Shown here one piece after another: positions 22,953 through 34,620 of a stretch of DNA of 64,000 nt. A program made the translations under genes and the position numbers. This DNA is from Dillenia suffruticosa (Eukaryota; Streptophyta; Magnoliopsida; Dilleniales; Dilleniaceae). The notes below the pieces were generated by a model. That model saw only the letters and a list, made by a program, of their open reading frames with translations, had not been told where the DNA came from and made no database searches. The DNA is taken from the NCBI GenBank assembly GCA_033439265.1, contig JAVTVX010000019.1, forward strand, positions 17,696,039 to 17,760,038, written 5' to 3'. Every line of letters starts with the position of its first letter. Within the stretch, counting starts at the first letter, position 1.

Positions 22953-23246
22953 CGGAACAACTCCTGATCATAAAATTAGTAATTAATCATAATTAATAAG
23001 AATAATTAATAATTAATTATAATTATTAAATTAGTTAGTAGTTAACAAAATTTGATTAGTAATTAAATGAAATGATTAGTAAAATTAGTATAAATAATAG
23101 TTTCTAAAACATATAATGTTATTATTAAAATGGTATTAAAAACTCTCCATCGTATTCTCTCTCTCTCTCTATCTCTCTCCCTCATTCTTCTCCTAATTTC
23201 TCTTTTTCTCTCATATTCTTTCTTTACCCTACTCGGGATTGTGATA
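22953..23246 (+). repeat. 5' LTR of the TRIM-like element
   Basis: Starts CGGAACAACTC (TG to CG at the end) and ends TTGTGATA. It shares most of its length with the 3' LTR, including GTAATTAAATGAAATG and a (TC)n block. Confidence 0.8.
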
Positions 23247-24112
23247 AATTGGTATCAGAGTTACTAATTCTTGACTAATATTGAAAAATGATAGAAGAGA
23301 TTGGATATAAAGCCATCGAAGAGGACACCTTCTATGAAGCCATCGAAGAACATTTCAAAAGGTAAGAAATTATTATGTAAGAAATGGTTGTAGAAATCAA
23401 AAAATATCATTTGCATATCGACAAGAAATCGAAAAAAATCAACCAAATGATTGACGAACAAAATAAAAGGATTGATCCACAAAATCAAAGGATTGATGCT
23501 TATATGGCAAGTTTTGATGACAAATTTAATAATTTATTGAAAATATTTGGTATCGATGAGGATATAAAAGTTTTGGTAGAAAAAGAGTAAGAAAATGAAA
23601 AGAAATTTGAAAGCAATAAAACAAATCAAATGGTAGAAGAACCAGTGTCAAAATCCATGGAAAAGTAAGGTATAGAATCACTTTCAAAACCTCTAATTTT
23701 ATCTACTTCTAGTAAAAAATGTTGAGAGTAGAAAAATTTCAAACGTTCAAGAAAAAAGGGTCTTGCATGATCAAAAGAGAAGGATCTTGCATGTCCAAGA
23801 AAGAAAGGTCTTGTATGTTCAAAAAAGAAGTTGATGGTGGGTTCTCATCAATCCCTCCAAAAATTGAATTTTTTGTATTTATCGAACCAAATCCTTTATA
23901 AAAAAGAAGTTCAAAAAAAGACTTTTTTAAGTTTTCTTATATCTATTTTTCTCTCATTATTTTCATTGCAATTCAAGTTACATTTATTGTTCGTTTCCAT
24001 AACCTTATCATTCAATACAAATGTAAACCTTAGTACAAGATTTATGAATTCAAATCTCAATTCTTGATTTTTCATTCTTGAAGACAAGGATTTCTTCAAA
24101 GGAGGGAAGTAT

Positions 24113-24439
24113 TGTAATAACTACTAATCATAAAATTAGTAGTTAATTATAGTTAATATGAATAGTTAGTGGTTAATTGTGATTGTTAGATTAGTTAATA
24201 GTTAACAAGATTTGGTTAGTAATTAAATGAAATGGTTAGTAAAATTAGTATAAATAGAGTATCTAAAACATATAATGACATGCATTGAAATGGAATTGAA
24301 AACTCTTCATTTTATTCTCTTTCTATATATCTCTCTATATCTCTCTCTATCTCTCTTTCTCTCATTCTTCTCCTTCTAATTTCTTTTTTTCTTTCGTATT
24401 CTTTCTTTATCCTACTCGGGGGGGGGGGGGGTTGTGACA
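24113..24439 (+). repeat. 3' LTR of the TRIM-like element
   Basis: Starts TGTAATAACTACTAATC and ends GTTGTGACA, canonical TG...CA. It contains an expanded (TC)/(TATC)n section and a G run at 24418-24431 that is absent from the 5' LTR. Confidence 0.8.
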
Positions 24440-26040
24440 TCATCCTATTGGCCTTTTTCACACGCTCTCAACCGGGCGAAACCAAGGGATAAGAGAGGCA
24501 ACTGTGCTCCATAAAATTTTGAAAAAAAATAGTTTAATATATACATTTTAATGAAAATTTTGACAAATAAAAATTTTTATTAAAAGTTATAAAAATATGA
24601 CTAAAAATTGCAAAAATATGATTAAAAATTATTATAAAAATATCGAGCCAAACATCATTGTTCCTTTTATCTTTTTCACCCCAAGGTCCTCTTTTAGTAT
24701 AACTTTAACTTAACAATATTTTGACCTTATGGTATCGGGTAAATTATAAAAATAACCCTTCTGGTTTACGAGTTTTCAACCTACCCCCCCGGGTAGTTTC
24801 AAAATCAAGAAATTATCCCATAAAATTGACACCTTTATTAAATTCCCCCCTCCCGGTTATTACTAAATTGCACACCGACTTTTTTCCGTATTCTACTTCT
24901 CAAGAAAGCTCAAGAAAGATATACATAGAAAGACATAACCCACGTAAAACTTACACATGTTCACACCACAATTTTTTTTTAAGGAAAATCTACGAAGTCT
25001 CCTTTTTCATCTTTTTATTAGTCTTTTTTTTTTATTTACACAAAAATTCAAATTTTAAATTTTAAAATTAAAAAAAAATATTGTGATCACCAAACTATCT
25101 CTTTAAAAACTTTATTAATCTTTTCCCCTCCTTACCCTGTTTGCAAAGATTCAATCTATGAAGTCTCTTCTTCTTCTTCTTCTTCTTCCCAGTCCTTTCT
25201 CATCCTCACCCCGTTTGCAAAGAATCAATCGACACAACAATCCCATAGAATCAATCCACTCATTTGTGGTCTTTGACTTTTGCTTATTCAAAATAATAAT
25301 AATAATAATAACATATGAGAAAATAATAGAAGTGAAAGAAATGACGGATTTAAATATTGATTGAAAAAATCTTCAACAATGATAAGCAAAAAGAGTTAAA
25401 AAATATCTTGATATCATATTAAAATAAGACATATGAACGTAATTATAATACAATGTTAGATAATAGGAAGCCGTAAAAATAATTAAATCTTAATATTTCA
25501 TTATTTTAATTATGCTACTATAATAAGTTGAATTTGTATTGAAAATTTATTCTCACAAATATGAAAAATGACCTTTTTTTTTTCCAATTTTTGTGGTTGA
25601 AGATTAGAACCATCTCCAAATCGATAGCCTATTAGGTTTTTTAAAGGATTGAAACACATAAAGAACTAATTGATATTTTTCCTAAGTCATAGCAGTCGGA
25701 ATGTGGGTTGGGGGCGAAGGCTTAATTTACGACCACCATGAAGGTATTAAAATTTGAAAGGAGGTTTGAAAATATGAGTATTATCACAGATTTGAACTTG
25801 GAGAAGGAGAAATCAACACTTTTCAAGTGAAACTTCAAATCCCTTAAGCTTACAATTAATTTAGTGCTAATATTAGGGTGGAATTCTAAAGAACAAGTGT
25901 CGTGTAGATTGTGATTTAAGGGGATTCAAAGTTCGTGATGGTGAGGGTTTAATGAAACTAGACGAAACAAGAGGGATGTAAAGAGACCAATGGATTGAGA
26001 ATGATTTCAGACCACGTGTAGCGAAAAGAGACGCTATCAA

Positions 26041-26213
26041 ATTCTTTGAGTTAAATAATTTGATACTCTATTCTCTTAATCAGATATCTCGATTTTGAGT
26101 TTTAAAAATGGTGAAAAAGAATTTAAGAGAATAAATCGTTAAAATAAATTCTTTAGTATTCGAACTGAATTAGTCAGATAAATTTTGATAATCTTATGAA
26201 AAAAAAAAAAAAA
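26041..26213 (+). mobile_element. SINE, subfamily B copy
   Basis: Head TTTGATACTCTATTCTCTTA, tail TCGAACTGAATTAGTCAGAT, then a 15-nt A run at 26199-26213. Confidence 0.6.
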
Positions 26214-27210
26214 GATACGCCCTCGCAGAAGATGGAGGAGGAGATGTGCATGCATTTCACACGCGGGTAAGAAGAGAGAGGGAGAGAACCTTTTTTTTCT
26301 TTCAAAACTTCTAGTGATTACGTGGATTTTCCATGTGGTCTATGTTTCAAAAAAAATTTGCATTAGCACTACAATTTTTTGTTTTTTGTTTTTTTTTTTA
26401 CGTTTGTTTTGACAGATTCCAAAATAATGAGGTTATGAAAAATATATTGAGAAAAATAGGGTCGAGAAAAATCATGAAGTTTTATGAAAAAAGTCAAAAC
26501 AAAATATTGACCTTTTCATAGCGTTTTGTACATAGAAAACGTCAGTAAAAACAAAGTATTACTAATATTTTTCATATTTAAACGTAAAAAAGAATACCCC
26601 TTCGTATTTTCGGAGAAAACATTAGAAAAGTCTATCCACTCTTTAAAATGTCGGCAAAAGAAAATGTTAGACAATCCTTTGCTTAAACATTGAAAAAAAT
26701 GTGTCGGAAAAACTTAAAATTTTTATAGCGATTGATTTTTCTTTTACAAAGGAGGGGCAAAAAAAAATATTTAATTTATTGATTTAATTTCTTTTTTTTT
26801 TTTTTTCTAATAGGAGATTAATAATCATCCTAACGCATTGCATGTCCATGATGGATCCCATTCTTCTATCATTTCCAAGCAGATGACCACTCATAGCTAT
26901 ATATGTATATATATAATATGCACACACTTCTGCACTCAAATTTTAATAATATAGGATGTTTTGCTATATTTTTCACCAATTTAATTATTATTTTTGTATA
27001 AGTGATCTTGGGATTAATAACAAATCATTTCTTAACCTTACGTAAAATAATTTTGAATCATTAAATATTAATATAATATAAAAAAGTATTAGAGGGTGCT
27101 TAAACCTTGACCTTTTCATGGTTTTGGGCTGGCCAAAAATTTGAGTTAGATTAGAACTTGCCCATGGCTTCCTAAATTGGAACAGAATCATGAGATCCAT
27201 GCCTAGTTAC

Positions 27211-27355
27211 AATTTTTTTTTGGTACTATAACAATCGATATGCGGAATTATACTCCGATTAATTAGATTCAGAACTTAAAATGACTCATTTAAGAAGACT
27301 ATTCTCGTAATATAGTTTGTTTCATATCTAAATATTTCATTAAATCAATTGATCA
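27211..27355 (-). mobile_element. SINE, subfamily B copy
   Basis: Poly(T) then GGTACTATAACAATCGATAT, with GATTAATTAGATTC in the body. The GGTAC next to the terminal T run is the reverse of the GTACC that ends the subfamily A tail. Confidence 0.6.
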
Positions 27356-27361
27356 TTAATT

Positions 27362-27413
27362 TAGTTATGGTTTATGATTCACAGAAGAGTTATGGTTTAT
27401 GATTCACAGAAGA
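27362..27413. repeat. Exact 25-bp tandem duplication
   Basis: The 25-bp unit starting AGTTATGGTTTATGATTC occurs twice head to tail without change, just past the end of a SINE. Confidence 0.9.
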
Positions 27414-27749
27414 AACTACCGATCTGAAGGTGGGACTCATGGTTCCTTTGATTTTTGTCTTCTTTGTTTTCTTTAACTTTGTTCCTACTATCTCTATGTT
27501 GGTTTTTTGAGAATCAATGATGAGAAAAATAAATAAATAAATAAATAAATCTTGATCGGTGATTAAAGGTGAAATTGATTGGCAATCAATGACAAATTGA
27601 AAATTTCTTATGCTTTGGTTCTAGAATCAAAGGTAAAATCAATTGGAATCTATGTGGATCTCTTTTATTAGTAATTCAAGGTGATACTTTAATTGATTTC
27701 TCTTATAAAGATTTATTTAATCAATTACCGTAATTGAAATTTTTGACAA

Positions 27750-28385
27750 TATTATAAAAAAATCATACATTTCCGAACCGCGATTTTAAATTTTTTGTTC
27801 TTTTAAGTATTTTTCAAAAGTTAACAACAAAAAAGTAGACAGCGAGATCTGAGACCTCGCTTTCAAAAGCGCAATGCTGAATTGCGATTTCAAGGCAAAG
27901 GCCCTCATGAAGCCTCTCATTTTTTTCTTGCTGTCATTCTTTCCTTCTTCTGCCGCGAGTCTCTCTCAACCCTAACCCTCTCTCCGATATTGACAGATCT
28001 GTCTCTCCTAACAACAGATCTGAGAGAGAGAGAGAGAGATCTGAGAGACAGGTTTTACTTACATTAGCAAATCTCTCTCTCAACCCTAACCCTTTCCGGC
28101 GAGAAAGCCGGCGACAAGGAGGGAGCCGACGGTCCAGACGAAAGCTTGCAAGTGTAACGATGATGCACCCTAGGTCGACGTACTGCTTCTATGCCATGGG
28201 TCCCAGAGACGCAAGTGTAAAGGAGAGAGAGAGAAAGTTAGAAGGCAACCATTCTGTTTAAAAGCGAGATCCAGATCTAGCTTTCAAAAGCGAGATCCAT
28301 AAATGCGTTTTTATTTTTTTCAAAAAACTTAAAATTCAAAAAATTGGGGATCTCGAAGTCAAGATTTGGAATGTTTTATAAAAAA
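27750..28385. mobile_element. Possible long-TIR element with GC-rich interior
   Basis: The two ends resemble each other in inverted orientation: on the left TTTTTTGTTCTTTTAAG with TTTTTCAAAAG; on the right, reverse-complemented, TTTTTTGAATTTTAAG with TTTTTTGAAAA. Further in, both sides carry GCGAGATC motifs and CTTTCAAAAGCG (27857-27871, and twice at 28260-28305). The interior is much GC-richer, with (GA)n runs and AACCCTAACCC, resembling a plant gene leader. A Pack-MULE-like element is possible, but the arms are imperfect and no target-site duplication was found. Confidence 0.35.
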
Positions 28386-28772
28386 AAAAAACCCTATTTC
28401 ACTAAATTTTATTTTTAAAAAAAACCCTATTTTGATAAAAAGGATCCCCCCCCACCCCCCAACAAATTCCTAAATTGAGAAACCCCAAGTTCAAAGTTAC
28501 TTCTGCAATAGCAACAATAACTTCAAAATGACAAATAATCTTTATTTAATGGTTCAAAAACAAAATTTCAAGAAATTACCCCTTCCGCATTCGTCCCCAG
28601 CGGAGCACAAGCATGGCCTCTACTCAAATCCCTCCTTGCAAACCCTCAAAATTTCTTTGTTGATATTAAAATTACCCCCTTTCCCCGTTGAAGTTTTATT
28701 TTTTTTCCCTCCCCTTTTACTTGAATCTGTATAATTTTACAGGTTTTTTGACAAAGACCCAACGCAGAAATT

Positions 28773-28988
28773 ATGAGATGGGGATCGAAGAATCCGATCG
28801 TCACCCAGAACATCATTCAATTTCTTGTGAATTTAGAGCTTTGGCCAAGATGGTACAAGAAGAGTTGGGCACAGTCGCTAAAAATTGAAAAAAAAAATGC
28901 AGAATTTTCTTCTGATCTCAATGAGGATCCATCGAATCCTTTCTTCGAGAGAGGAAAGTTTTATGAATATGCAAATTCTTGGCGGTAG
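28773..28988 (+). pseudogene. Small plant gene fragment of unknown function, frameshifted
   Basis: One frame from ATG at 28773 reads a protein-like segment containing SISCEFRALAKMVQEELG and stops at 28886. The next frame continues with DPSNPFFERGKFYEY and stops at 28986-28988. The switch sits at a run of ten A (about 28888-28898), which suggests a one-base indel. The SCE-RALA core recalls a family of short uncharacterised plant proteins, but that is memory only and no function is claimed. A possible splice acceptor (TTTTACAG at 28734-28741) lies just upstream. It could also be a chance ORF pair. Confidence 0.4.
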
Positions 28989-29729
28989 GAGTGGTACATT
29001 GAATGCTCACTCACTCAAGATTTCAAGTAAAGGCAAGTAGTCCTAGTCGTGCAGAACCAATTGATGCCCTGGTCGGCCCCCCTTTTGTATTTGGAGACAC
29101 CCTGCTTTCTACACGACATCATAAAGTTTAAACACATTACAAATTGAGTTTTCCTAGCGACCTATTTCTTTACAATTGGCATATGACCCATATGTCACCC
29201 TTAAAGATTATAATAATGTGGATTTAAATGACATAAATCATGGGGGCTTAGTAGCAAGTTGGTCTATAAGACCTTAGGTGGAAAAAGTTGAAAGATTAAA
29301 ATTTTGTTGAATATGGGCGCGAAACATATCATTTGAACTAGTTCTTTTTAGATAGGAATATGATCAATTTTAATAAAAAAAGACAAAAAAGGAAAAAGGA
29401 TTACTTTGAAAAATCAATTAGTTGGCAACAACCACGTTAAATTTGGCGGTGGCCCGGTTGCTCATGAAAAAATAGTGTAGAATTAAATTTTCCTTTCTAT
29501 GCAGGCGGTGAGGTTTGCCTCGATGCTTTTGGTCAGAATTCAGTACTGCCATATCAAAGTGGAATCATTATGATTCATCTTCTTTCTTCCCTTCTCTCTT
29601 CTTGTTGCCTTTTGCATGGGTAAAAAGTGCTTGCTCGAAGATGGAATAATGAAAAGATTCTTTCCTTTATTGGGCCTATGCAACGTACACTTTCCCATTT
29701 GATTGTACCAGACCCCTGCTAAAAACTAA
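28989..29729. other. Unassigned sequence before the copia element
   Basis: Moderate AT content and no recognised coding exon or repeat. It may include introns or flanks of the small gene fragment upstream, or the degraded 5' part of the copia LTR. Confidence 0.35.
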
Positions 29730-29814
29730 GGCCAAACTAGGGGTAAATGAATACCACACATCTCTCTCTCTCTCCTGCTCTCTCTCATTCATTACTTTTC
29801 AACGGCATAAATTT

Positions 29815-30056
29815 AGTCACGAGGGTAAGAAATTTCCGCGCAGAAAAATCTTTATCGTTAAAGATTTTATCAGATTTGGATTAAGGTATCGTGAATTTAC
29901 GATGGTGGTTATATTCGTGATCACTATCTAACCAAACAATCCGTTCGAAAGACATCACAACACGATTGATTTTTGGATACCACCTTATAGAGGTATTTAC
30001 CTAAAAAATTCCGAACTTATTTATTTACACTTTCGCATGAGCGATTAATTCCAACA
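29815..30056 (+). repeat. 5' LTR remnant of the copia element
   Basis: Matches the 3' LTR from about GTCACGAGGG through GGTATCGTG, CGTTCGAAAGACATCACAA and TTGATTTTTGGATACC, and ends in CCAACA. Weaker similarity extends left to about 29730. Confidence 0.75.
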
Positions 30057-30057
30057 T

Positions 30058-30071
30058 TGGTATCAGAGCGA
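30058..30071 (+). promoter_or_regulatory. Primer-binding site (initiator Met-tRNA)
   Basis: TGGTATCAGAGCG, one base after the LTR end, is the standard plant copia primer site complementary to the 3' end of tRNA-iMet. Confidence 0.85.
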
Positions 30072-30369
30072 TCGTTACATTTAATTAAAATTATTTTCAG
30101 AATTATTTTTCAGGTATAAAATTTTCTGGGATCCGGATCACGGATGAATTTTGTGAATCCGATGATACCATAGGAATACCCATAGCCTAGGGATTACAAA
30201 AATGATTTTTATTGAATTTTTCAAATATGTTTAGGTCATGGGTCGAAGTTTGGGACCGTACGAACTTTAAAACCTTAGATTTATGGATTTAGAGAGTAGA
30301 TCGACGCATGAAAATGGTTTAAGTGTATTTCTCGCATCCTTATGTGCATTTTCATGCATTTAAATTTGA

Positions 30370-31040
30370 GTTTTGGATACCGGAAACTGGGATTTCCGAA
30401 TGGCCGCGGAGGGTCGTGACCGAGTTATGTAGATCTGACATTCTTGGGACTTAAATCTTCCTAAAATCAAGTTGAGGATGTTTGGAGGATGCCAAACAAT
30501 TTTTTTCCATTCGAAAACCGTGTAAAAATTCCCTAAAATAAGTTTTCCGGCAATCGGGTCGAAAAACCCGTTACAGGACCCGTCGGGTGAGAAAGAAGAG
30601 ACCCAACCTACTGGCGTGTGGACTTTACGCGCGGAGATGCGCGTCAGAAGCCAAGGAGCTGGCGCATGTCCTTCACGAGCGAGCCAAGTGCGTAAAGGGG
30701 GCGAGGTCACTATTTGGGTCGGATCCCAACATGAAACCATTGACTGGACGGTTGGGTCAAACCCTAACCTATTAACCGACTCGGTCGTCGACCCGGGCAA
30801 CACGACTCAGCGCGTGCCGCGACTGGGCGCTCGTGAGGAGAGTCGAGCCAGGAGCGTGGCTGCGCGTGTGTGGCGCGCCGCGTGTGCCAGGCAGTTGCCA
30901 GTGCGTAGAGGCGCCCCGCAAGCATGTGGCACCATGTGTGGGCCCCGGCGACTCGTCTGGTTGCTTGAATTGAATTTTTTCAAATTTCTGAAGGTCCCAC
31001 CTCCATATTTGTATTTTTTGTGGGTTTTTGTGTGTTGAAT
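30370..31040 (+). other. GC-rich leader of the copia element
   Basis: Sits between the primer-binding site and the first gag/pol-like sequence and is markedly GC-rich compared with the rest of the element. Several overlapping ORFs on both strands are a result of base composition; none resembles a known protein. Confidence 0.45.
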
Positions 31041-32091
31041 CCAACTCCAAATGGTGAGATATGATTCCGGGTCGTGGTGTATGATGTCTGTTGATTCATA
31101 CACTCGCTTTGGGGTCTATATTTGAATCATTTTGGTTTTGATGATTCGTAGGGCACACAAAATGTGAGAATAAGTATCGATAAGTCACAAATGTCTATTT
31201 TTCTACATTGAGAATTATCGTATTACATTTTGCAAGGAGTGCAAACTGAATGATGTGATCTGCAAAATTTTATATCAGTAGATTCAATTTTTTCTTGAGA
31301 AACAAAATCCGTTTGAGATTCTGAGACACGAGATGGTGGACCCCATGAAGGGTACTGCACCTCAGGATAGACGAGATAAGAAGATCTATCGTGTATAAAA
31401 GAAAAAGAATAATCGAGTTAGGGCAATTCTTATCAGAGACATGCACGATGATTTGATCTCGTTTTACGAGCAATATCCTACGGATATGTCGGTTAGACTC
31501 GGCCTATAAGAGCATTGTGTTGCTCCTTTCAGCTCTTAATGTAAGGATGTAGAAGAAAATGGCTGAATATATAATGATACAACATTTGATATAAATATCG
31601 AGTATGATTGCTGAGTTAAGGAATACGGACGAGCCAATTTCAGATGGTATTCAGGTACCAGATGTGGTCCAGTTTTTACCTGATTCATGAAAAACCATGA
31701 AAACCTATCTCATGCGTGACGAGAGTATTCGTACTTTCGCTGATATAAGCAGGTATTGTGAACTCGAGAAAAAGCACCTAGAGGCGAGTAGGCCGCACTT
31801 GAATCATGCTTATTCAGAGGAGTCGAGTAAGGACCCCATGGTGACAAGCCAATAACATAAGCATGTGAAGGAGACCCGAGATCTAGGCAATAAAAACTAT
31901 TTGAGAAAACCGACAACAAGATACAAAAGCGCAAGAAAAAGGAATTTAATAAGACCAACGCAAAGTGCTGCACTAAGGTAGACTTGGTCATTTCGTTCAT
32001 GAGCGCGACGAGCGGAAAATAATATCTTTCTTTTTTACGTGGTTTGAACTTTGTCTCATTTATGATGATGCTCGCTGATTTCTTTTCATTG

Positions 32092-32310
32092 TGGATTGTA
32101 AATTCAGGAACCATTGATCACGTAGCTCGAGACAAAAGTACGTAAATAGAGTTCTGTCGAGTGAATCATCAAGTTATGAGGATTTACGTCAAGGACGGAG
32201 CATTTGTCGTCGTCAGAGAGATCGACATTTGCTATGACGTTCTTTATGCTCCGAGCATTCAACGGAATTTGAATTTTAGTACCTTGTCTAAGATTGCCTA
32301 GGATATGCAA
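32092..32310 (+). pseudogene. copia protease-like segment
   Basis: Reads WIVNSGTIDHVA, matching the aspartic protease motif region W-(I/V)-(V/L)-D-(S/T)-G-A of copia, but with Asn for the catalytic Asp and Thr for the following Ala. It ends in a YDVLYAPSIQRNL block typical of the family. Stops follow directly. Confidence 0.75.
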
Positions 32311-32473
32311 GAAAATCATCTTTTTTTTAATATGACACCCTTTTGATTTGTTTTGGTTTTAACCCATGATGGTTAACATGCACTAAGTGCTACTCTTTAT
32401 AATGGTTTCTTGTCATTTTTCTATTGCTTTTATATCTAATTGCGTAGATGATAATGTAAATGAGTAACATAGT

Positions 32474-32900
32474 TGGCTTGGATACATAGAGCAAGAGATG
32501 ATGAATCGGTTAGTAGCGAGTGATTTGTAAAACCAGTTAATCAGAATCTAGTTGTCTGTATGTGAGTTTTTGCCCAACTGGCAAAACGACAAGAAAATTA
32601 TTTAGCAATGCGAAAAGAGTTGGAACTCCATTGTAGTTGGACCACTGCGATATTTGTGGCCTTATGAGCATCAGAGCCAGAAATGGACATGAGAGTCAGG
32701 AATAAAGTTGTGTATATTATGATACTCATAGACGCTTACATGCGTTTCGGTTCGTCTATCTAAATTCGTACAAGTCTGAGGCATCTGAATGCTTCAGGAG
32801 GTTTATTCATTAGTGAGATTGAAAATCAGTTAGATTTGAGAATGGAAACTCTCAAAACCGATTGGAGGCCCGAGTATTCGTCTAAACTATACAGAAAGCT
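32474..32900 (+). pseudogene. copia GAG-pre-integrase and integrase remnants
   Basis: WLGYIEQEMMNRL corresponds to the (L)WHRRLGH...M..L zinc-binding region, with the His residues lost. Further on, GPMSIRARNGHE and ENQLDLRMETLKTDW align in order with the integrase core. Frames change between blocks. Confidence 0.7.
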
Positions 32901-33393
32901 CTATTTCGAAAAAAGTATTACGAGAATACTGACTATTTCTACTATTTTACGGAGTAACCAAGATAAAAAATAAGACTTTGTTGAAAATTGTGAAGTCTAT
33001 GATAGCACAGATTAATATGTCCGATTCCCATTGAGGTAATATTTATTGACTGCAACCTACGTCTTAAATTGTGTTTCATTGAAGTCCGCAATCAATACCC
33101 CATTTGTGCTCTGAACAGAGAAGTAGCTTGATCTTAGCCACTTGAGATTATGGGTTTGTGCCGTGATTTCTCACATTTACACGGCGAGTTAGGCCCGCGA
33201 GAAAATATATATTCTTAGGCGAATATACGGACGACATTATAATCGAGATTGAATATCGTAATACCATATTTCTTGAGAATGATTTCCCTAAGAGATGGAA
33301 ATCAATTTGGATTTTACCCTCTATGAGATGAATGAGCCTAGTGGCTCGGGAAGCCCAACGGTTGTCACGAACATGAATTTGGAATAACACCAC

Positions 33394-33700
33394 ATGGACG
33401 TAGAGACCATTTTCCGTGATAGAAGTCTAGATGAAGCGATCTATATGGAGCATCTCTCTAGGTTCGTTATAATAGATCAGGTGGATAAAATCTGTTGATT
33501 TTAGAAATCCGACCTTAAGTCATCATCCAGACAGTGACACCTAAGATTTCACGAGGAGGTAATATTTTATGGTTTTATAATAATCGAGTAGGATCATTGT
33601 ATCTATCTGATATGTCCCAATAACTCCTTTATGATCATGTTCTCATATGTGGGTGACATTTTTGTTAGCATGGAATAACATAGAGTATCCAATGACTATT
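33394..33700 (+). pseudogene. copia reverse transcriptase remnant
   Basis: MDVETIFRDRSLDEAIYME corresponds to the copia RT block MDVKTAFLNG-(D/E)-L-EE-IYM. The catalytic box reads YVGD at 33647-33658 where copia elements have YVDD. The intervening sequence is frame-broken, so no active enzyme can be made. Confidence 0.78.
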
Positions 33701-34099
33701 GTAACATGGTTATTGTTCATAGATGAGATTTTAGTTCATTTTCGGAATTTGGATCCAGAGGGATTGCTTGAGAATGGTATTGATTCTTTAACAAGAGTTT
33801 TACATCAGGTATATGTTAAACATTTCGAGATGAGCGATAACAACCTAATATATATTTTATCGCTAAAGGCAAAATCCTGATTCTTGACATATGTCCTAAA
33901 ATTTATAAAGAAATAAGAGAGATAAACAGAATCCTTTATTCTAGTACAGTGTGCATTCTAGTGTATGCGATAAGGTATACACGTGTAATGTACAGTCTAA
34001 TATATGCGATTAGGCATACATGACTAGATATTTAGTTTTACAGTCAGTTTGGTAAGTAGGTATTAATCAAATCTTGGAAGGGATCACTATAGAACAGTA

Positions 34100-34620
34100 A
34101 AAAATGATTCTGAGATATCTCATGGGAATTACGGACCTCTCCATGTGTTACGGAGGAGGTGATTTGTGTTTTTGTTGGGTATTTAGACGCTAACTGGGAG
34201 TAGCGATTTGAATGAACGCAAACTGATGTTAGGTTTTATCTTCTTTGAGCAGTAAGAAGTAAACCTGTATACTCTATCTACGATAAAAACTGAGCTTGTG
34301 GTATGTTCAGTAGCAGTTGATGAGAACGTTTGGCTCTAGAAATTTTTTGATGATTTAGGGGTTGTGTCAGATAGTGGGAGGTCAGTGATAATTATTGTGA
34401 TAATCAAATCCTCATTGTCAACAATCAAGACCCTAAGTGTCAAAATGAAACCAAACACATTGATATCGATGACTGCTCTGTGAGAGACATTATCGAAAAG
34501 TGTATTGTGACATCTAAGTATATCTTGATATACAGTATGATGGCTGATTCTTTCAAAAAAACGCCCATGTGAGAGATTCCTTTGTGAGAAAAGAAATCAT
34601 TGGATTTAGTGTACTTTAAC
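34100..34620 (+). pseudogene. copia RNase H remnant
   Basis: MILRYLMGITDLSMCYGGGD, then GYLDANW at about 34177-34197 and KHIDI/SVRDIIEK near 34450-34500 fit the copia C-terminal RNase H pattern (GY.DADWA ... KHID...). Stop codons interrupt it. Confidence 0.75.

Larger units (their letters stand above)
22953..24439 (+). mobile_element. Small non-autonomous LTR retrotransposon (TRIM/LARD type)
   Basis: Two long terminal repeats (22953-23246 and 24113-24439) flank an 866-bp internal region, and the whole is bounded by identical TCATC duplications (22948-22952 and 24440-24444). A primer-binding site with TGGTATCAGAG starts at 23250, complementary to the 3' end of initiator Met-tRNA. A polypurine tract AAAGGAGGGAAG lies at about 24098-24109. 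The internal region has no protease, reverse transcriptase or integrase. Its best reading, 23384-23590, is a Lys/Gln/Asp-rich 68-residue stretch with a coiled-coil look that may be a gag remnant. Replication would need enzymes from another element. Confidence 0.85.
24445..27745. other. Intergenic DNA, no gene supported
   Basis: AT-rich with homopolymers and CTT / AAT microsatellites (about 25165-25185 and 25291-25310). It holds subfamily B SINE copies at 26041-26213 and 27211-27355, and a segment at 26510-26740 with scattered GTCGG(A/C)AAA motifs that may be a DNA-transposon remnant. Short ORFs show no family resemblance. Confidence 0.5.

Noticed and set aside
30360-31103. Host gene on either strand in the GC-rich part of the copia element
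   Set aside because: Overlapping ORFs lie within the bounds of an LTR element, have no splice sites or recognisable domain, and follow base composition.
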